This document shows positions 26,897 to 35,672 of a stretch of 39,894 bases of DNA, piece by piece. The stretch spans positions 1 to 39,894 of the IMG/VR virus record IMGVR_UViG_3300040770_000377; one strand, 5' to 3'. How positions within the stretch are numbered: position 1 is the stretch's first letter; each line of letters opens with the position of its first letter. A program made the position numbers and the translations under genes. This stretch comes from a virus. Below the pieces are notes generated by a model that was not told where the DNA came from, ran no database searches, and saw only the letters and a list, made by a program, of their open reading frames with translations.

Positions 26897-28039
26897 TTAT
26901 TCTGATTGTGCTCTTTCAAAAAGTTCTTCTTCAGTCAATTCTTTTCCGTAGGTCTGATTACCCTGCGCTACTCTCTGACCGTTTTTGTTAACTCCTGCAA
27001 TGTTTACAGGGTTTCCTGGCATACCATTTGTGGCTTGCATGTACCCTTCTTTACGAGCTTTGGATACTTCGTTTTTCCAATAGCTATTTGTCTCTGTCAT
27101 GTAAGCCTCACCGTAATTTAAAAACCAGTTGGCTTTAAACATAGCCTCAGGACTTCCAAATAATTTCTCCATCAATATAGGATCTCTGTTATCATTGAGT
27201 TCCATTATATCATGCAGCAAATATTCTTTCATCTCAGAGGAGATACTAGCACCGCCAATATCGTTTATGTCCTCTACAGTCTCAACAATCTCATGCCTTT
27301 GTGCTTCCAGCTGCTCGCTGAATACTTTATTGTTTTCTTCTTGCTTGTAGTAGTTGTCTTCCGCTTGTTGCGTCATGTACAGCTGTCTCATCGCTTCTGT
27401 TGTAGTAGCGTAGCTCGATAGATCTTTTGCTTTAAATAATTCGTCTGCAATCTCCTCATCAGTAATTTCAGGGTAAGAATCACGAAGACTCTTTACAAAA
27501 ATACCGTCGTCAGATACTGCTTCATAATCGGTAGTGCTCAGTTCTCTTTGTGCCGAAACGGCTTGCATTCTGTAATCAACTAAGCTGTTGATAAACTCCT
27601 CAGAAGTCATGTCGCTATCGCGCAGTGTGTTGAGTAAATTTACCTCGTCTTCGTCTAGATTGTATTTCTCTTCTATTGAAGGGACACTTTCTGATACCAA
27701 AGAACTTAATATTTCCGCCTGCTCAGCAGAATCAAGTTCTGAAAAACGTGCTGAAGACCCATCTTCATAAGTAATTACACCTCCTTGAACACCGTAAGCT
27801 GTTAAAAACTGCTCCACTCCTGTAAGGTCAGAACTCTCAAGAGGTGCTACATATCCTGCAGGTTCGTCAAGGTCAGTAATTTCTGGAGGATCTTGCGCAA
27901 AATTATCTGTTCCTCCTACTAACTCTCCGTCTAAAGCGCCGCCTGAAACTGGTTCTTGCCCTTGAGCAACAGACCCGTCTTCAAACAATTCATCCTCGTC
28001 GATGATCGGACCACCGCTTTGAAATATTTTCTTTTCCAT
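26897..28039 (-). CDS. Acidic helical protein before the MCP (scaffold/prohead candidate)
   Basis: I place the start at ATG 28039 (MEKKIFQSGGPIIDEDELFE), giving 380 residues. An ATG at 28081 would add 14 residues encoded by an A/T-only leader that overlaps a promoter-like motif, so it is less likely. Residues 1-80 are very acidic and disordered. The rest is mainly helical (about 120-330) with many Glu/Gln runs (MYMTQQAEDNYYKQEENN type) and a C-terminal basic patch (KEGYMQATNGMPGN, NGQRVAQGNQ). A soluble, acidic, helical protein directly upstream of the MCP is the classical place and style for a scaffolding protein. Sequence alone does not prove it; an internal or connector protein is possible. 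No protease motif is visible. Confidence 0.6.
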   Translation of the reverse strand: MEKKIFQSGGPIIDEDELFEDGSVAQGQEPVSGGALDGELVGGTDNFAQDPPEITDLDEPAGYVAPLESSDLTGVEQFLTAYGVQGGVITYEDGSSARFSELDSAEQAEILSSLVSESVPSIEEKYNLDEDEVNLLNTLRDSDMTSEEFINSLVDYRMQAVSAQRELSTTDYEAVSDDGIFVKSLRDSYPEITDEEIADELFKAKDLSSYATTTEAMRQLYMTQQAEDNYYKQEENNKVFSEQLEAQRHEIVETVEDINDIGGASISSEMKEYLLHDIMELNDNRDPILMEKLFGSPEAMFKANWFLNYGEAYMTETNSYWKNEVSKARKEGYMQATNGMPGNPVNIAGVNKNGQRVAQGNQTYGKELTEEELFERAQSE

Positions 28040-28068
28040 ATTATTCTTATTTATTATTTTATTCTTAA

Positions 28069-28092
28069 TTCTATAATACACTTAATTTATTT
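28069..28092 (-). promoter_or_regulatory. Candidate promoter, GTATTAT motif
   Basis: On the minus strand AATTAAGT-GTATTAT-AGAATT lies 33 bp before the chosen ATG at 28039, in the A/T-rich gap after the 133-residue gene. It shares its core and A/T-rich upstream stretch with four other leaders here and could start the scaffold-MCP transcript. Confidence 0.4.
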
Positions 28093-28106
28093 AAACGTAA
28101 AGCGGA

Positions 28107-28508
28107 CTACACATTTCTCTTATCCTGAGATCCTTTTCTCATAGTAAAGACTAAGTTATTCTCCACCAGTGATGCTGTGCAGTAGAAGTGCGCAGATCCT
28201 TGAGGACCTAAAAGTACTTCCTGCTCATCAATCGAATCTGAATCCGGCAAGGAATAGATGCTAGAAAACTTTATTGCCTTTGCAGTATTGTTGTTATTGA
28301 CAATAGTGATCTCATGCAAGCTTCTGTCTTCTAAAGTAACTCCTTTCCATTTACGCACTTCTACAGAAGCCACTGAACTCACGTCCCATACTTGAATTGT
28401 GTTTCTGTTATAGAAATCCGGTACAAAATCTGCAGGTACTGTTACTCTTTTTTCATAGCCCTCATCGTGGAATTCATCTTTGTACGGTCTGTATTTTCCT
28501 AGTCCCAT
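28107..28508 (-). CDS. Small beta-rich head protein
   Basis: This 133-residue protein is mostly short beta strands (NRNTIQVWDVSSVASVEVRK around 34-53; ITIVNNNNTAKAIKFSS around 67-83) with a LLGPQGSAHFYCTA stretch around 98-111. It begins with a charged segment (MGLGKYRPYKDEFHDEGYEK). A compact beta protein between portal-proximal genes and the scaffold candidate is likely a head accessory or decoration protein. No family is recognised. It overlaps the 88-residue gene by 10 bp and ends with a TAG stop. Confidence 0.6.
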   Translation of the reverse strand: MGLGKYRPYKDEFHDEGYEKRVTVPADFVPDFYNRNTIQVWDVSSVASVEVRKWKGVTLEDRSLHEITIVNNNNTAKAIKFSSIYSLPDSDSIDEQEVLLGPQGSAHFYCTASLVENNLVFTMRKGSQDKRNV

Positions 28509-28765
28509 TGTCTTAGATCTTTAGTTATTAATTTAATGCTGTTATACAAGCGAGCTACCACCAAATTATCTGCTGGATTATGATTAAACGGTACTTCAGT
28601 TATTGCTGTGATAAACGCATACAATTTAGTAGACAGCATCTGTTTCTTGTTGAAAATAGTTACGTCACCACTTACACGGGATCTTTTAGCAATGCTCAAC
28701 TGAAGGCTCGCAATTTCTTCGTAGCCTTTATTTATTGCAGTATCTATGTTGTTTATTTGTAGCAT
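28499..28765 (-). CDS. Small helical protein of the head region
   Basis: This 88-residue protein is predicted nearly all helical (TAINKGYEEIASLQLSIAKR and ARLYNSIKLITKDLRQWD), with a Pro/Asn break near the middle (EVPFNHNPADN). It overlaps the next gene by 10 bp and starts 3 bp after the 341-residue gene, so it is part of the same transcript. I know no family. It may be a small head-joining protein by location only. Confidence 0.6.
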   Translation of the reverse strand: MLQINNIDTAINKGYEEIASLQLSIAKRSRVSGDVTIFNKKQMLSTKLYAFITAITEVPFNHNPADNLVVARLYNSIKLITKDLRQWD

Positions 28766-28768
28766 GTC

Positions 28769-29794
28769 TTAGCAGTTTGAATTATACTTGCCTGGTGAGC
28801 AGATCTCTCTAGCAGATTCCATAATAATTTGAGCGTTCTCAAAAAGCCCGTTCTGAAACATAACCGATGCGGCCATTCTTTTTAAAGTAAGTTTCTGCCA
28901 GTTTTGAAAATCTACATAGTCAGTAGGCTCAGCAAAAGCAGCGGACACAGCCTCTGCAGTAATAGCGTCTCTAATTTGATCCGTTACCAAAAGCTGCGAA
29001 TGTATAAATACATTGTTTCCATGGGCCCCGGTTCCTGTAGTCTCGTTAAGTTGAAACAACAGTTGTGTGTAATCTTCATTCTTTTGTTGCACAGCCGCCT
29101 GAGCAGTTGTGTTATCTCCAGGCCTTAAAATTACCTTGTTGTTTGTAGCAGCATCTATGTACAGTTGACCGTTATCAGAAGCTTTGAATATAAACTCGTT
29201 CAAAGCATAAAAAGTATCCTTAACTACTGTAGCTCCCTCAGCTATATTTCGAAAAATAATTGCTGTATATGAATACCACCCATCCATAATTACCTTGTCG
29301 CCCACCATGTTTGGCATGCCTGTAATTTGAGTAGGATAAGCGCGGGACTCTTTTACGTAGTATGTTTTTTCTCCGTTATGCAACTCTCCCTGCGCATACC
29401 TTAGTACATCAACAGAACCGTTAAACATTTTGATATCAATTACAACTTCATCCAGCATCTCACGACTAGGACGAGAAACCATCCCAGGATCAAACGAAAG
29501 CACTGGGATATTTGACGAATCGAAAGTCCCTTTGATTTCTTTTACCACTGTAGTGAATACTTTATTGGAGTACCCAAGAGTGCCATTATAGGCTAAGAAT
29601 ATTTTGTATGTCGAGTTGTGGATGTTAGGTACTGAGTCCAGCCTAACATTATCTAAAGCCACTGTAAGCATCCTGCTCTTTGACACTTCGTCTGTAAGGC
29701 TAGCTGAGATGGTAGGATTATCTACGTGGATCTTGAATAGATCTGAAGCGAGGCTTCCGTTAGTATCTGAAATCAATACGCTTGGTATGTCCAT
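28769..29794 (-). CDS. Portal-proximal virion protein of unknown function
   Basis: This 341-residue protein follows the portal by 10 bp. It has an N-terminal beta region (VLISDTNGSLASDLFKIHVD, 6-25) and a long central stretch of beta strands (FTTVVKEIKGTFDSSNIPVL around 80-99; DEVVIDIKMFNGSVDVLRYA around 114-133). A C-terminal helical part (about 270-330, with NWQKLTLKRMAASVMFQNGL) ends in SPGKYNSNC. The combination looks like a structural protein with a trimer- or oligomer-type helical end. It might be a head fibre or a portal-associated protein. No enzyme motif is visible. The assignment to the virion is by location. Confidence 0.5.
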   Translation of the reverse strand: MDIPSVLISDTNGSLASDLFKIHVDNPTISASLTDEVSKSRMLTVALDNVRLDSVPNIHNSTYKIFLAYNGTLGYSNKVFTTVVKEIKGTFDSSNIPVLSFDPGMVSRPSREMLDEVVIDIKMFNGSVDVLRYAQGELHNGEKTYYVKESRAYPTQITGMPNMVGDKVIMDGWYSYTAIIFRNIAEGATVVKDTFYALNEFIFKASDNGQLYIDAATNNKVILRPGDNTTAQAAVQQKNEDYTQLLFQLNETTGTGAHGNNVFIHSQLLVTDQIRDAITAEAVSAAFAEPTDYVDFQNWQKLTLKRMAASVMFQNGLFENAQIIMESAREICSPGKYNSNC

Positions 29795-29804
29795 TATCGT
29801 CTAA

Positions 29805-32093
29805 TTAAAAGTTATTTTTTATTTCCTTTGCGTTTCCGGAATCAAACAACAGCTGCTCTTTTTCAAGCTCAACAGTTTGTTTCTTAAGCACCACTTCTTG
29901 TTGGCTTATTTTATCTTCCTTCTTGTTCTTTTCTTCAGTAATGGTAAGCTCTCTAGCACGTAATGCTTCGTCAGCTTTAGCCATATTCTTATCCAATTCA
30001 AGGCGCTCCTTACTGGCCATAGAAGCGTTGTTTTCCAATCTAGCTATCTCAGCTTGTAGCTTAGAAATTTCTTCTTGAGCCTGATCAAGGGCCTGTTGCA
30101 TTTTCTGTATGCTGGCCATTTCTTCTTTCTTAGCAGCTAAAGCTACCTTAAGAATATTCTCTACTTCATGAACAGACTTCTTGTTCATAATACCCACAAG
30201 GACATCAGGATCAATAGCTTGAGCTTTTACAAACTCAGCCGCTAAAGCCTGAATTTTAAGCAGCTTCGCATTCTCAATTCCTGAAGATATAACAGTTACT
30301 CTGTAGTCTGTCAAAGAAAATTTAGTCGGTGAAACTATAAAAGGCACCATAGCAAATCCATTGTTATAGATGCCTTGCTTAGGTTTATTCCTGTAAGCCC
30401 ATTTAAAATTGTCAAGGGTTTCTTGTACGCCGCTGTTAAGACACCTGTCAATATCTCTAAACATCTCCAGGGAAAGTACAGATACCTGATTAATTCCCAC
30501 CTTTACATTTTCAACTGCGTCTCTCTGCTCGATTACACCTAGCATTTGTCTGGGCACCCCAGAGACAATGTCTGCTTGAACAGCAAGGGATTCTAAAATA
30601 GCATTGACTGCATTAATAGCATCTCCTTGAATAGAGGCGTTAAAGTCACCGTAGTGTTGAAACAAGTTTGCGCCATCTTCCGTAGGGTCTACAAGCTCAA
30701 GTCCTTGCTTTCTGAGCGTAACCCATTTCGTCAACCTGGTCATGAAAGTTTTACCTAACGCTTTTGGTATAGCAGCGATGTTTACTCTAGATCCGGATAC
30801 GCCAGAGTTGGCTACAGTATTATTTCTGAAAAACATCATGATGTCATACAAATCCTGAAGCTCTCTCATGCTATTTACCATAGAATCGATAACTCCGTTA
30901 GGAGCAACATTGATAAGGGCTTTGTAACTCAGAGTAGTTTTCCATGGAGTATCTCTTCTTCTTGGTGCTTCTTCGCAACGACGTCCTCCCATGTGAAGTT
31001 CAGTACCTACTCTGTAACACTCATATCGATCTTCTCTGTAAACACTTCCGCCTTTTCCGTCTGGAATTCTGGTTGAAGCCAGCCACTCAATATGATAAAA
31101 GTCTACTAGATCTCCCGTCAATCCCCCAGTACTGTTAGAGTACCCTGTGCCCAGTTTTGTATCCATTTCATGATTGCCTTCAGTTTGTATCATTACATCT
31201 GCAGGACCATTCATTAGATCTATATCAGAACTAAGATTAGCGTAAGAATTGAAAAGAATTTCCGCTTGCTCTTTTGTTATTTTGTCCCCAAGTTCTTTGA
31301 GGATATTATGTACAGAAACGCGCTTGTGATTTACCACCACATCCGTGTTCTTAAGGTCTCTGTCATACCTTGGTTTGTTTGTGTATATGTACTCCGGGCG
31401 TACAGACTCCTTTTTAGGATCCTTGCCTTCCCCCATATACCGCTCACGTGTGTAAGCTTCTCCTGTAATAAAGTAATCTTTGGAAATTTCTTTTTTAATA
31501 TTGGACAAGTCAATATCTGAATCAGTTTGAATCAGATTTAAAATGTGCTGCGCCGCTACCTCGTAAGACGATTTGTAGTTTTCCCCGTATTTAGCGGTTA
31601 GTTTTTTCAGCCAGTCCTTGGTTCCTTCAGAAGGTGCCGCGTTCTCTGCAGGTTTAGGGCCGTCCGGGTTATTAGCAGCGTTATTGCTATTCTGCGTCAT
31701 AACCCGACCCATTTCGGTTTTTAATTCCGACAACACTCCTTCGAGCTTTTCTTCTGCAACCGCCTTTATTGTATCAGCATCGGTGTAAGCCACCCTGAAA
31801 TCAGGCTCAGATAGTAAGCTGAGTCCGACCAAGGCATCAACCCGAGGCTTAATTATGTTTGTAAAACCTAGATCTATAGGATTTTGCATACCGTAAATAT
31901 CTTCCAGGTATTGAAAATCAAGCTCGTCCCTAGTACTTGAATAGTAGTTTCTAGCGGCTGCTATATGGCCCTTGGTTCTCACCAAAGCAGCAATATAAAA
32001 GTCCGCCAAATCGTGAAAGTACGTATCGCTAAGCTTTTCTTTATCGGAAAGGAATACCTCTTTTTGTAGAGATAAATAATTATTGATATACAT
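29805..32093 (-). CDS. Portal protein
   Basis: The protein has 762 residues. Location directly after the terminase block, length and motifs fit the crAss-like portal: DLGFTNIIKPRVDALVGLSL at 74-93 in the first third, and SVLSLEMFRDIDRCLNSG later in the core. A low-complexity Asn/Pro/Ala stretch (about 132-158) sits in a probable surface loop. The last ~100 residues (about 657-752) are a highly charged coiled coil (ALDQAQEEISKLQAEIARLE), likely the barrel/crown helices projecting into the head. The portal forms the dodecameric ring through which DNA enters and leaves. The gene lies 17 bp after the GroES-like gene. Confidence 0.82.
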   Translation of the reverse strand: MYINNYLSLQKEVFLSDKEKLSDTYFHDLADFYIAALVRTKGHIAAARNYYSSTRDELDFQYLEDIYGMQNPIDLGFTNIIKPRVDALVGLSLLSEPDFRVAYTDADTIKAVAEEKLEGVLSELKTEMGRVMTQNSNNAANNPDGPKPAENAAPSEGTKDWLKKLTAKYGENYKSSYEVAAQHILNLIQTDSDIDLSNIKKEISKDYFITGEAYTRERYMGEGKDPKKESVRPEYIYTNKPRYDRDLKNTDVVVNHKRVSVHNILKELGDKITKEQAEILFNSYANLSSDIDLMNGPADVMIQTEGNHEMDTKLGTGYSNSTGGLTGDLVDFYHIEWLASTRIPDGKGGSVYREDRYECYRVGTELHMGGRRCEEAPRRRDTPWKTTLSYKALINVAPNGVIDSMVNSMRELQDLYDIMMFFRNNTVANSGVSGSRVNIAAIPKALGKTFMTRLTKWVTLRKQGLELVDPTEDGANLFQHYGDFNASIQGDAINAVNAILESLAVQADIVSGVPRQMLGVIEQRDAVENVKVGINQVSVLSLEMFRDIDRCLNSGVQETLDNFKWAYRNKPKQGIYNNGFAMVPFIVSPTKFSLTDYRVTVISSGIENAKLLKIQALAAEFVKAQAIDPDVLVGIMNKKSVHEVENILKVALAAKKEEMASIQKMQQALDQAQEEISKLQAEIARLENNASMASKERLELDKNMAKADEALRARELTITEEKNKKEDKISQQEVVLKKQTVELEKEQLLFDSGNAKEIKNNF

Positions 32094-32110
32094 AGTCTAC
32101 TTTAGATTAA

Positions 32111-32866
32111 TTATTTCTGTATAATGAATCCCAAGATATCGTTTGAGAACATTATACGGTATTTTTCTGAATCGGTAACTTCGTTAGCATTCATGGCCAT
32201 TCCAACATAGGCGTCAAATATTATTACAGAACCTATTTTAATATCCTTATACGTCTTGCCGTATTCGTTAGTTGGTCCAACAGCTACAACTTTAGCCGTT
32301 TTTGTTGCTACATCAGTGGTATTCATGGCGTCATCTTCACCTACCTGCATGATAATACCACCATCACTTTTTACTGTTTTCTTTTCTATCATCTCCACCA
32401 AGATGTAGTTTATTCCCGGCTGAAATGTCTTCGGGTCAAATGATAATGTCTTTTTCATTTCTGCTGCTTTTTTATAATTTAGAATGTCTCCTTCAGAGAT
32501 GATTTTTGCGTGCCCTGTTTTTGTTGTTACGTGATGTCCAGAATACATTGACACTACGGCCACGTCTCCTTTTTCCACTAGCTTCACATCTTCTCCAACA
32601 GCTATTACTTCAGTAACATACTGCTGACCTCTGATCACCGTGTAACTCTCTGGCATAAAGATTCCCTTTATACTCTGTGCAGGCCAAGCCTTAAGGGCTA
32701 CTACAATCCTATCTCCTACAGGAATGATGTCTTCTAAATTGTTGTTGGCAGTCAGGTTTTTAGCATACTCCATGCTTCTGATTTGTCCAAGACCTTCGTG
32801 TGTTGCGCGAATTTGTTCCTTCACTGCACCTAAGTCCATGCTCTTTTGATTGTCCATATTATTCAT
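32111..32866 (-). CDS. Tandem GroES-like co-chaperonin domain protein
   Basis: This 251-residue protein has two copies of the Cpn10/GroES fold. Copy 1 spans about 46-130 (IPVGDRIVVALKAWPAQSIK, then GIFMPES; later VGEDVKLVEKGDVAVVSMY). Copy 2 spans about 150-250 (GINYILVEMIEKKTVKSDGG, then IIMQVGED; later VVAVGPTNE, KIGSVIIFDAYVGM). In each copy the loop between the first strand and the I(F/I)M hydrophobic patch is where the mobile loop that contacts GroEL sits. Host GroES is a single ~95-residue domain, so a fused pair is unusual. Phages such as T4 (gp31) encode GroES substitutes needed to fold their capsid protein with host GroEL. Its place between terminase and portal suggests help in folding capsid proteins. 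The N-terminal 45 residues are unassigned. Confidence 0.75.
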   Translation of the reverse strand: MNNMDNQKSMDLGAVKEQIRATHEGLGQIRSMEYAKNLTANNNLEDIIPVGDRIVVALKAWPAQSIKGIFMPESYTVIRGQQYVTEVIAVGEDVKLVEKGDVAVVSMYSGHHVTTKTGHAKIISEGDILNYKKAAEMKKTLSFDPKTFQPGINYILVEMIEKKTVKSDGGIIMQVGEDDAMNTTDVATKTAKVVAVGPTNEYGKTYKDIKIGSVIIFDAYVGMAMNANEVTDSEKYRIMFSNDILGFIIQK

Positions 32867-32884
32867 ATTAATTATTAAATCTGT

Positions 32885-32905
32885 TTATATAATACTAATT
32901 AATTT
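32885..32905 (-). promoter_or_regulatory. Candidate promoter, GTATTAT motif
   Basis: On the minus strand AATTAATTA-GTATTAT-ATAAAC lies 22 bp before the ATG at 32866 of the GroES-like gene, in the 46 bp gap after the terminase stop. Of the five copies in this window, this one and the copy at 22.63 kb share the longest identity (TAATTAGTATTATA). Confidence 0.45.
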
Positions 32906-32912
32906 TCGGTTT

Positions 32913-35093
32913 CTACTGCTGCGTCGGATCTATCCAACTAAATGCATTACTTTGTATTTCTTCTACTTCTTCCAAGGCTATTGACTTAAGTTCTGCCTGG
33001 CTGCTTACAGGTATCTCGCCCCATCTTTTTCGACCGCTTGCGTCTTTGTATATTCCAAACATGGTCAGTTCCTTCGAAGCAGAACCTGATCCTGAAGCAG
33101 GCCTTCCCATTCCATCCTCATCCGCCAGCTCTGCCAATCCACAGGCTACTACGAAATCGAATTTAGTTCGATTGTCAGAAGAGTAATCTCTCATCTGCTC
33201 TAACACAGGAGGGTACAGTATCTGGTAGTAGTAGTCATCAATATAATCTGCTAGCTTCTGATCCTGATGGGCAATCACAGCTGAAGTAGCCGGTGTTCCA
33301 AGTAGTGTGCTAGCCTTATCTCCGCTTACATTGGATCCAATAGCAATCGATGGTCGTTGCAAAATTCTCCAAAACTGTTTCTTCATTCTGAAAAAAGCAA
33401 TAATATTTATCTTAGTGTATTCCACGTTAAGCCTGGCATGGTAAAGCATTGAAATCTTTAGCACGTTTTCATAATCCCATCGCACGTCATCTGATCTCTC
33501 GTTATAAAAGCAAACGTATAGGTTGCTGGTTCTGGAAAACATGTTGTTAGAGAATCGTTTCTTTATAGCACAAGCGAGCTTAGAGCCGTCCTTCACTAGC
33601 GAATCCTTTTGACCCTGGTCAATGCTGTCGACCCCGCCGACATACAGATTGTTGCTTATAGATCCGTCAGGCTCCTTATCAGGCAGCTCAATTATTATAA
33701 TTTTTCCACCGGCACATTCTACAAAGTTTACCCCTGTAATTGTTCCATCAGGCAACATGGTATACTCTAAGCGCCCTTCCATCCAAGGCTTCTTCACCAT
33801 GGTCTTTAGCTTGGTGAGCTGCTCGGCAATTTTATCTTGGTTGAATATGTTGGATCCTTTGATGGTAAACACCTCTTCCAGAGTAATTGGGAATTCCTGT
33901 AGTTCCTGCATGTAAGCGATAGGGTCTGTTTCCAAAGCTTTTCTAGAGTGGATAAGCTGCATCATTGCTAGCTCAATGTTAGGCACACCGCTAGATTCCC
34001 AGGTTCCCCCGTACTTTAAGAAAGCTGGAATAAAGATCCCTGTTTCCTGTCCCCATTCGTTGATCACGAGTAAGTTAAAACCTCTTGGATTAGTAAAAAC
34101 ATCCTCGGCATCCTTGTTGTTTACAGATCCACCGGTACCTGTCATCATCACGAAGGCCTTCTTAATTGCCCCCATCACTTTCCAAGATCCTTTAGATTGT
34201 CCTAAACAGTTTTTCAGTGAGCCTTTTCCCGGGTGAGAAGGAAAAGATGCAAACTCTTCAATATGCTGGAAGTGCGGACGACGCCCCCTTGTAACGTTGG
34301 GATTGTCTGCATAAGTAATTCTTCTAATTTCATTTTCAGATCCTCTTACTTGAAGGTCATTATTGGTATCGTAGTATTCAGTACCAGCAACAATCTTCTT
34401 GTTAGACTTCACCATCTGGTGTTGCTTAAGCCCCGGGTACTCTTTCTCTATGGCCTTAATAGTGTCTACCACTTTGTCCCAAGCTTCCTCGACAATTGGG
34501 TCAGAAGTTGCAGAGACTATAATTTCCTGCTTGTCAAATATCATGTAGTACCAAGCCAGCACAGAGTCAGTGATAAAGGATTTACCAATACCCCTTCCAC
34601 CCATAATAGCGGCGTACTCTTTCAGCTTATACCCTTTCCAAAGCAGATCAAAAATATATCTATCAATAGTAGAATACAATGGACGCCCTGTTTCAAAACC
34701 TTCCATTGGGTTACCGTTGTCATCGTACACAGGGATTTCAAAAATAAACATGATCACCCAAAAACAAAACATAGGATTGTAGTATTCTGCCCCTATATAA
34801 ATACCTTCTTTCATGACCTTCATGAGCTTTGTATAATAAAGCTGCATCTCGTAACTTTCCGGATGCACATCAGGCTTGTCTCTCAAAGCAAGTATAGCCT
34901 TGGGTATTGGACGGTATACTAAATAATCTTTTAAGCGCACCTCTTCCTGGCCCGTACGAATGCCCTCTAGAAACTCCTTGGTCTCAGTGACATCCCAGTG
35001 GCCATTCATAATAGTGCCATCCTCTCCATAAGTAAGAAAAGGAAGTTTTGTTTTGCTATATCTCTCGTAAGAAGTCTTTGCGCTAATTCTCAT
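32913..35093 (-). CDS. Terminase large subunit (packaging ATPase and nuclease)
   Basis: The protein has 726 residues. ATPase domain: Walker A GGRGIGKS at 165-172, Walker B region HFQHIEEF at 274-281 with the catalytic Glu pair, and a coupling motif TGT at 318-320. Nuclease domain: strand with acidic GGVDSID at 483-489, further acidic residues about 553-560 (NVEYTKIN) and a late KFDFVVACGLAELAD segment, consistent with the RNase H-like nuclease that cuts headful DNA. It packages phage DNA into the capsid through the portal. It is somewhat longer than typical (~500-650), as in crAss-like terminases. It begins 9 bp after the 189-residue gene and ends with a TAG stop. Confidence 0.9.
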   Translation of the reverse strand: MRISAKTSYERYSKTKLPFLTYGEDGTIMNGHWDVTETKEFLEGIRTGQEEVRLKDYLVYRPIPKAILALRDKPDVHPESYEMQLYYTKLMKVMKEGIYIGAEYYNPMFCFWVIMFIFEIPVYDDNGNPMEGFETGRPLYSTIDRYIFDLLWKGYKLKEYAAIMGGRGIGKSFITDSVLAWYYMIFDKQEIIVSATSDPIVEEAWDKVVDTIKAIEKEYPGLKQHQMVKSNKKIVAGTEYYDTNNDLQVRGSENEIRRITYADNPNVTRGRRPHFQHIEEFASFPSHPGKGSLKNCLGQSKGSWKVMGAIKKAFVMMTGTGGSVNNKDAEDVFTNPRGFNLLVINEWGQETGIFIPAFLKYGGTWESSGVPNIELAMMQLIHSRKALETDPIAYMQELQEFPITLEEVFTIKGSNIFNQDKIAEQLTKLKTMVKKPWMEGRLEYTMLPDGTITGVNFVECAGGKIIIIELPDKEPDGSISNNLYVGGVDSIDQGQKDSLVKDGSKLACAIKKRFSNNMFSRTSNLYVCFYNERSDDVRWDYENVLKISMLYHARLNVEYTKINIIAFFRMKKQFWRILQRPSIAIGSNVSGDKASTLLGTPATSAVIAHQDQKLADYIDDYYYQILYPPVLEQMRDYSSDNRTKFDFVVACGLAELADEDGMGRPASGSGSASKELTMFGIYKDASGRKRWGEIPVSSQAELKSIALEEVEEIQSNAFSWIDPTQQ

Positions 35094-35102
35094 ACGTGTC
35101 TG

Positions 35103-35672
35103 TTAAACGGCTCCTCTCTCCCTAAAACTGGTTGAGACATCCCCTTTGTTTCTACCTGCTCCAACCGTTTTGGCAATAGCGCTCTGCAACAATACCTTAC
35201 TCTTCATAATGGTCTCCAGCTTAGCGAAGGCATTAAGCATGATAGGTAAGTTAGAGTTGAACTTTGTTTCTCCTGAATTAGTCACAGACTCCTCTATGAT
35301 AGGAATGTTATCATCTAGCATCGTAGATATCTCGTCTATTTTTTTATCGATAGACTTAAGCATACGTATTTCAGGAGTACTGTTGTACATCAGGAAAAGG
35401 TCTGTAGCCAATTTGAATTTATCTTCAGTTGCCTTAGGAACTTTGAGCTCCTTCCAAGTGCTTTTGTTAAACACCGCCCGCAAGATATTCTCTTCCAGTA
35501 CTCTAGCATCCAGCCCAGTGAAAGGGTTGTCTGGCTCTGTAGAATGGGTGTAGTAAATCACCTGAAGGAACTTGGGTCCGTCAGCACAATTAAATAAATC
35601 CTGCAAGTCCTTGAACAGAACAATGTTGGGGTCGAGAACTAGCTTTCCACTTGTTATGGTGAATCTAATCAT
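35103..35672 (-). CDS. Unknown protein in the small-terminase position
   Basis: This 189-residue protein precedes the large terminase by 9 bp. A beta-alpha N-terminal part (MIRFTITSGKLVLDPNIVLF; FLQVIYYTHSTEPDNPFTG) is followed by helical segments including a probable short coiled coil (IRMLKSIDKKIDEISTMLDD around 102-121) and a Lys/Arg-containing end. No helix-turn-helix is obvious. Position directly before the large subunit is where small terminases commonly lie, but crAss-like small terminases are poorly recognised and there is no diagnostic motif. It overlaps the 88-residue gene by 8 bp. The identity as small terminase is inference only. Confidence 0.55.
   Translation of the reverse strand: MIRFTITSGKLVLDPNIVLFKDLQDLFNCADGPKFLQVIYYTHSTEPDNPFTGLDARVLEENILRAVFNKSTWKELKVPKATEDKFKLATDLFLMYNSTPEIRMLKSIDKKIDEISTMLDDNIPIIEESVTNSGETKFNSNLPIMLNAFAKLETIMKSKVLLQSAIAKTVGAGRNKGDVSTSFRERGAV

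Noticed and set aside
28040-28081. Longer N-terminus (start at 28081) for the acidic scaffold-like protein
   Set aside because: The extra 14 residues (MYYRIKNKIINKNN) are coded by an A/T-only leader that overlaps a promoter-like motif; the ATG at 28039 begins the recognisable acidic protein.
34233-34922. 229-codon open frame on the plus strand inside the terminase gene
   Set aside because: It is antisense to a gene with Walker motifs and nuclease motifs, has no recognisable domain and lies in a frame that mirrors the terminase's codon bias; it is a shadow.
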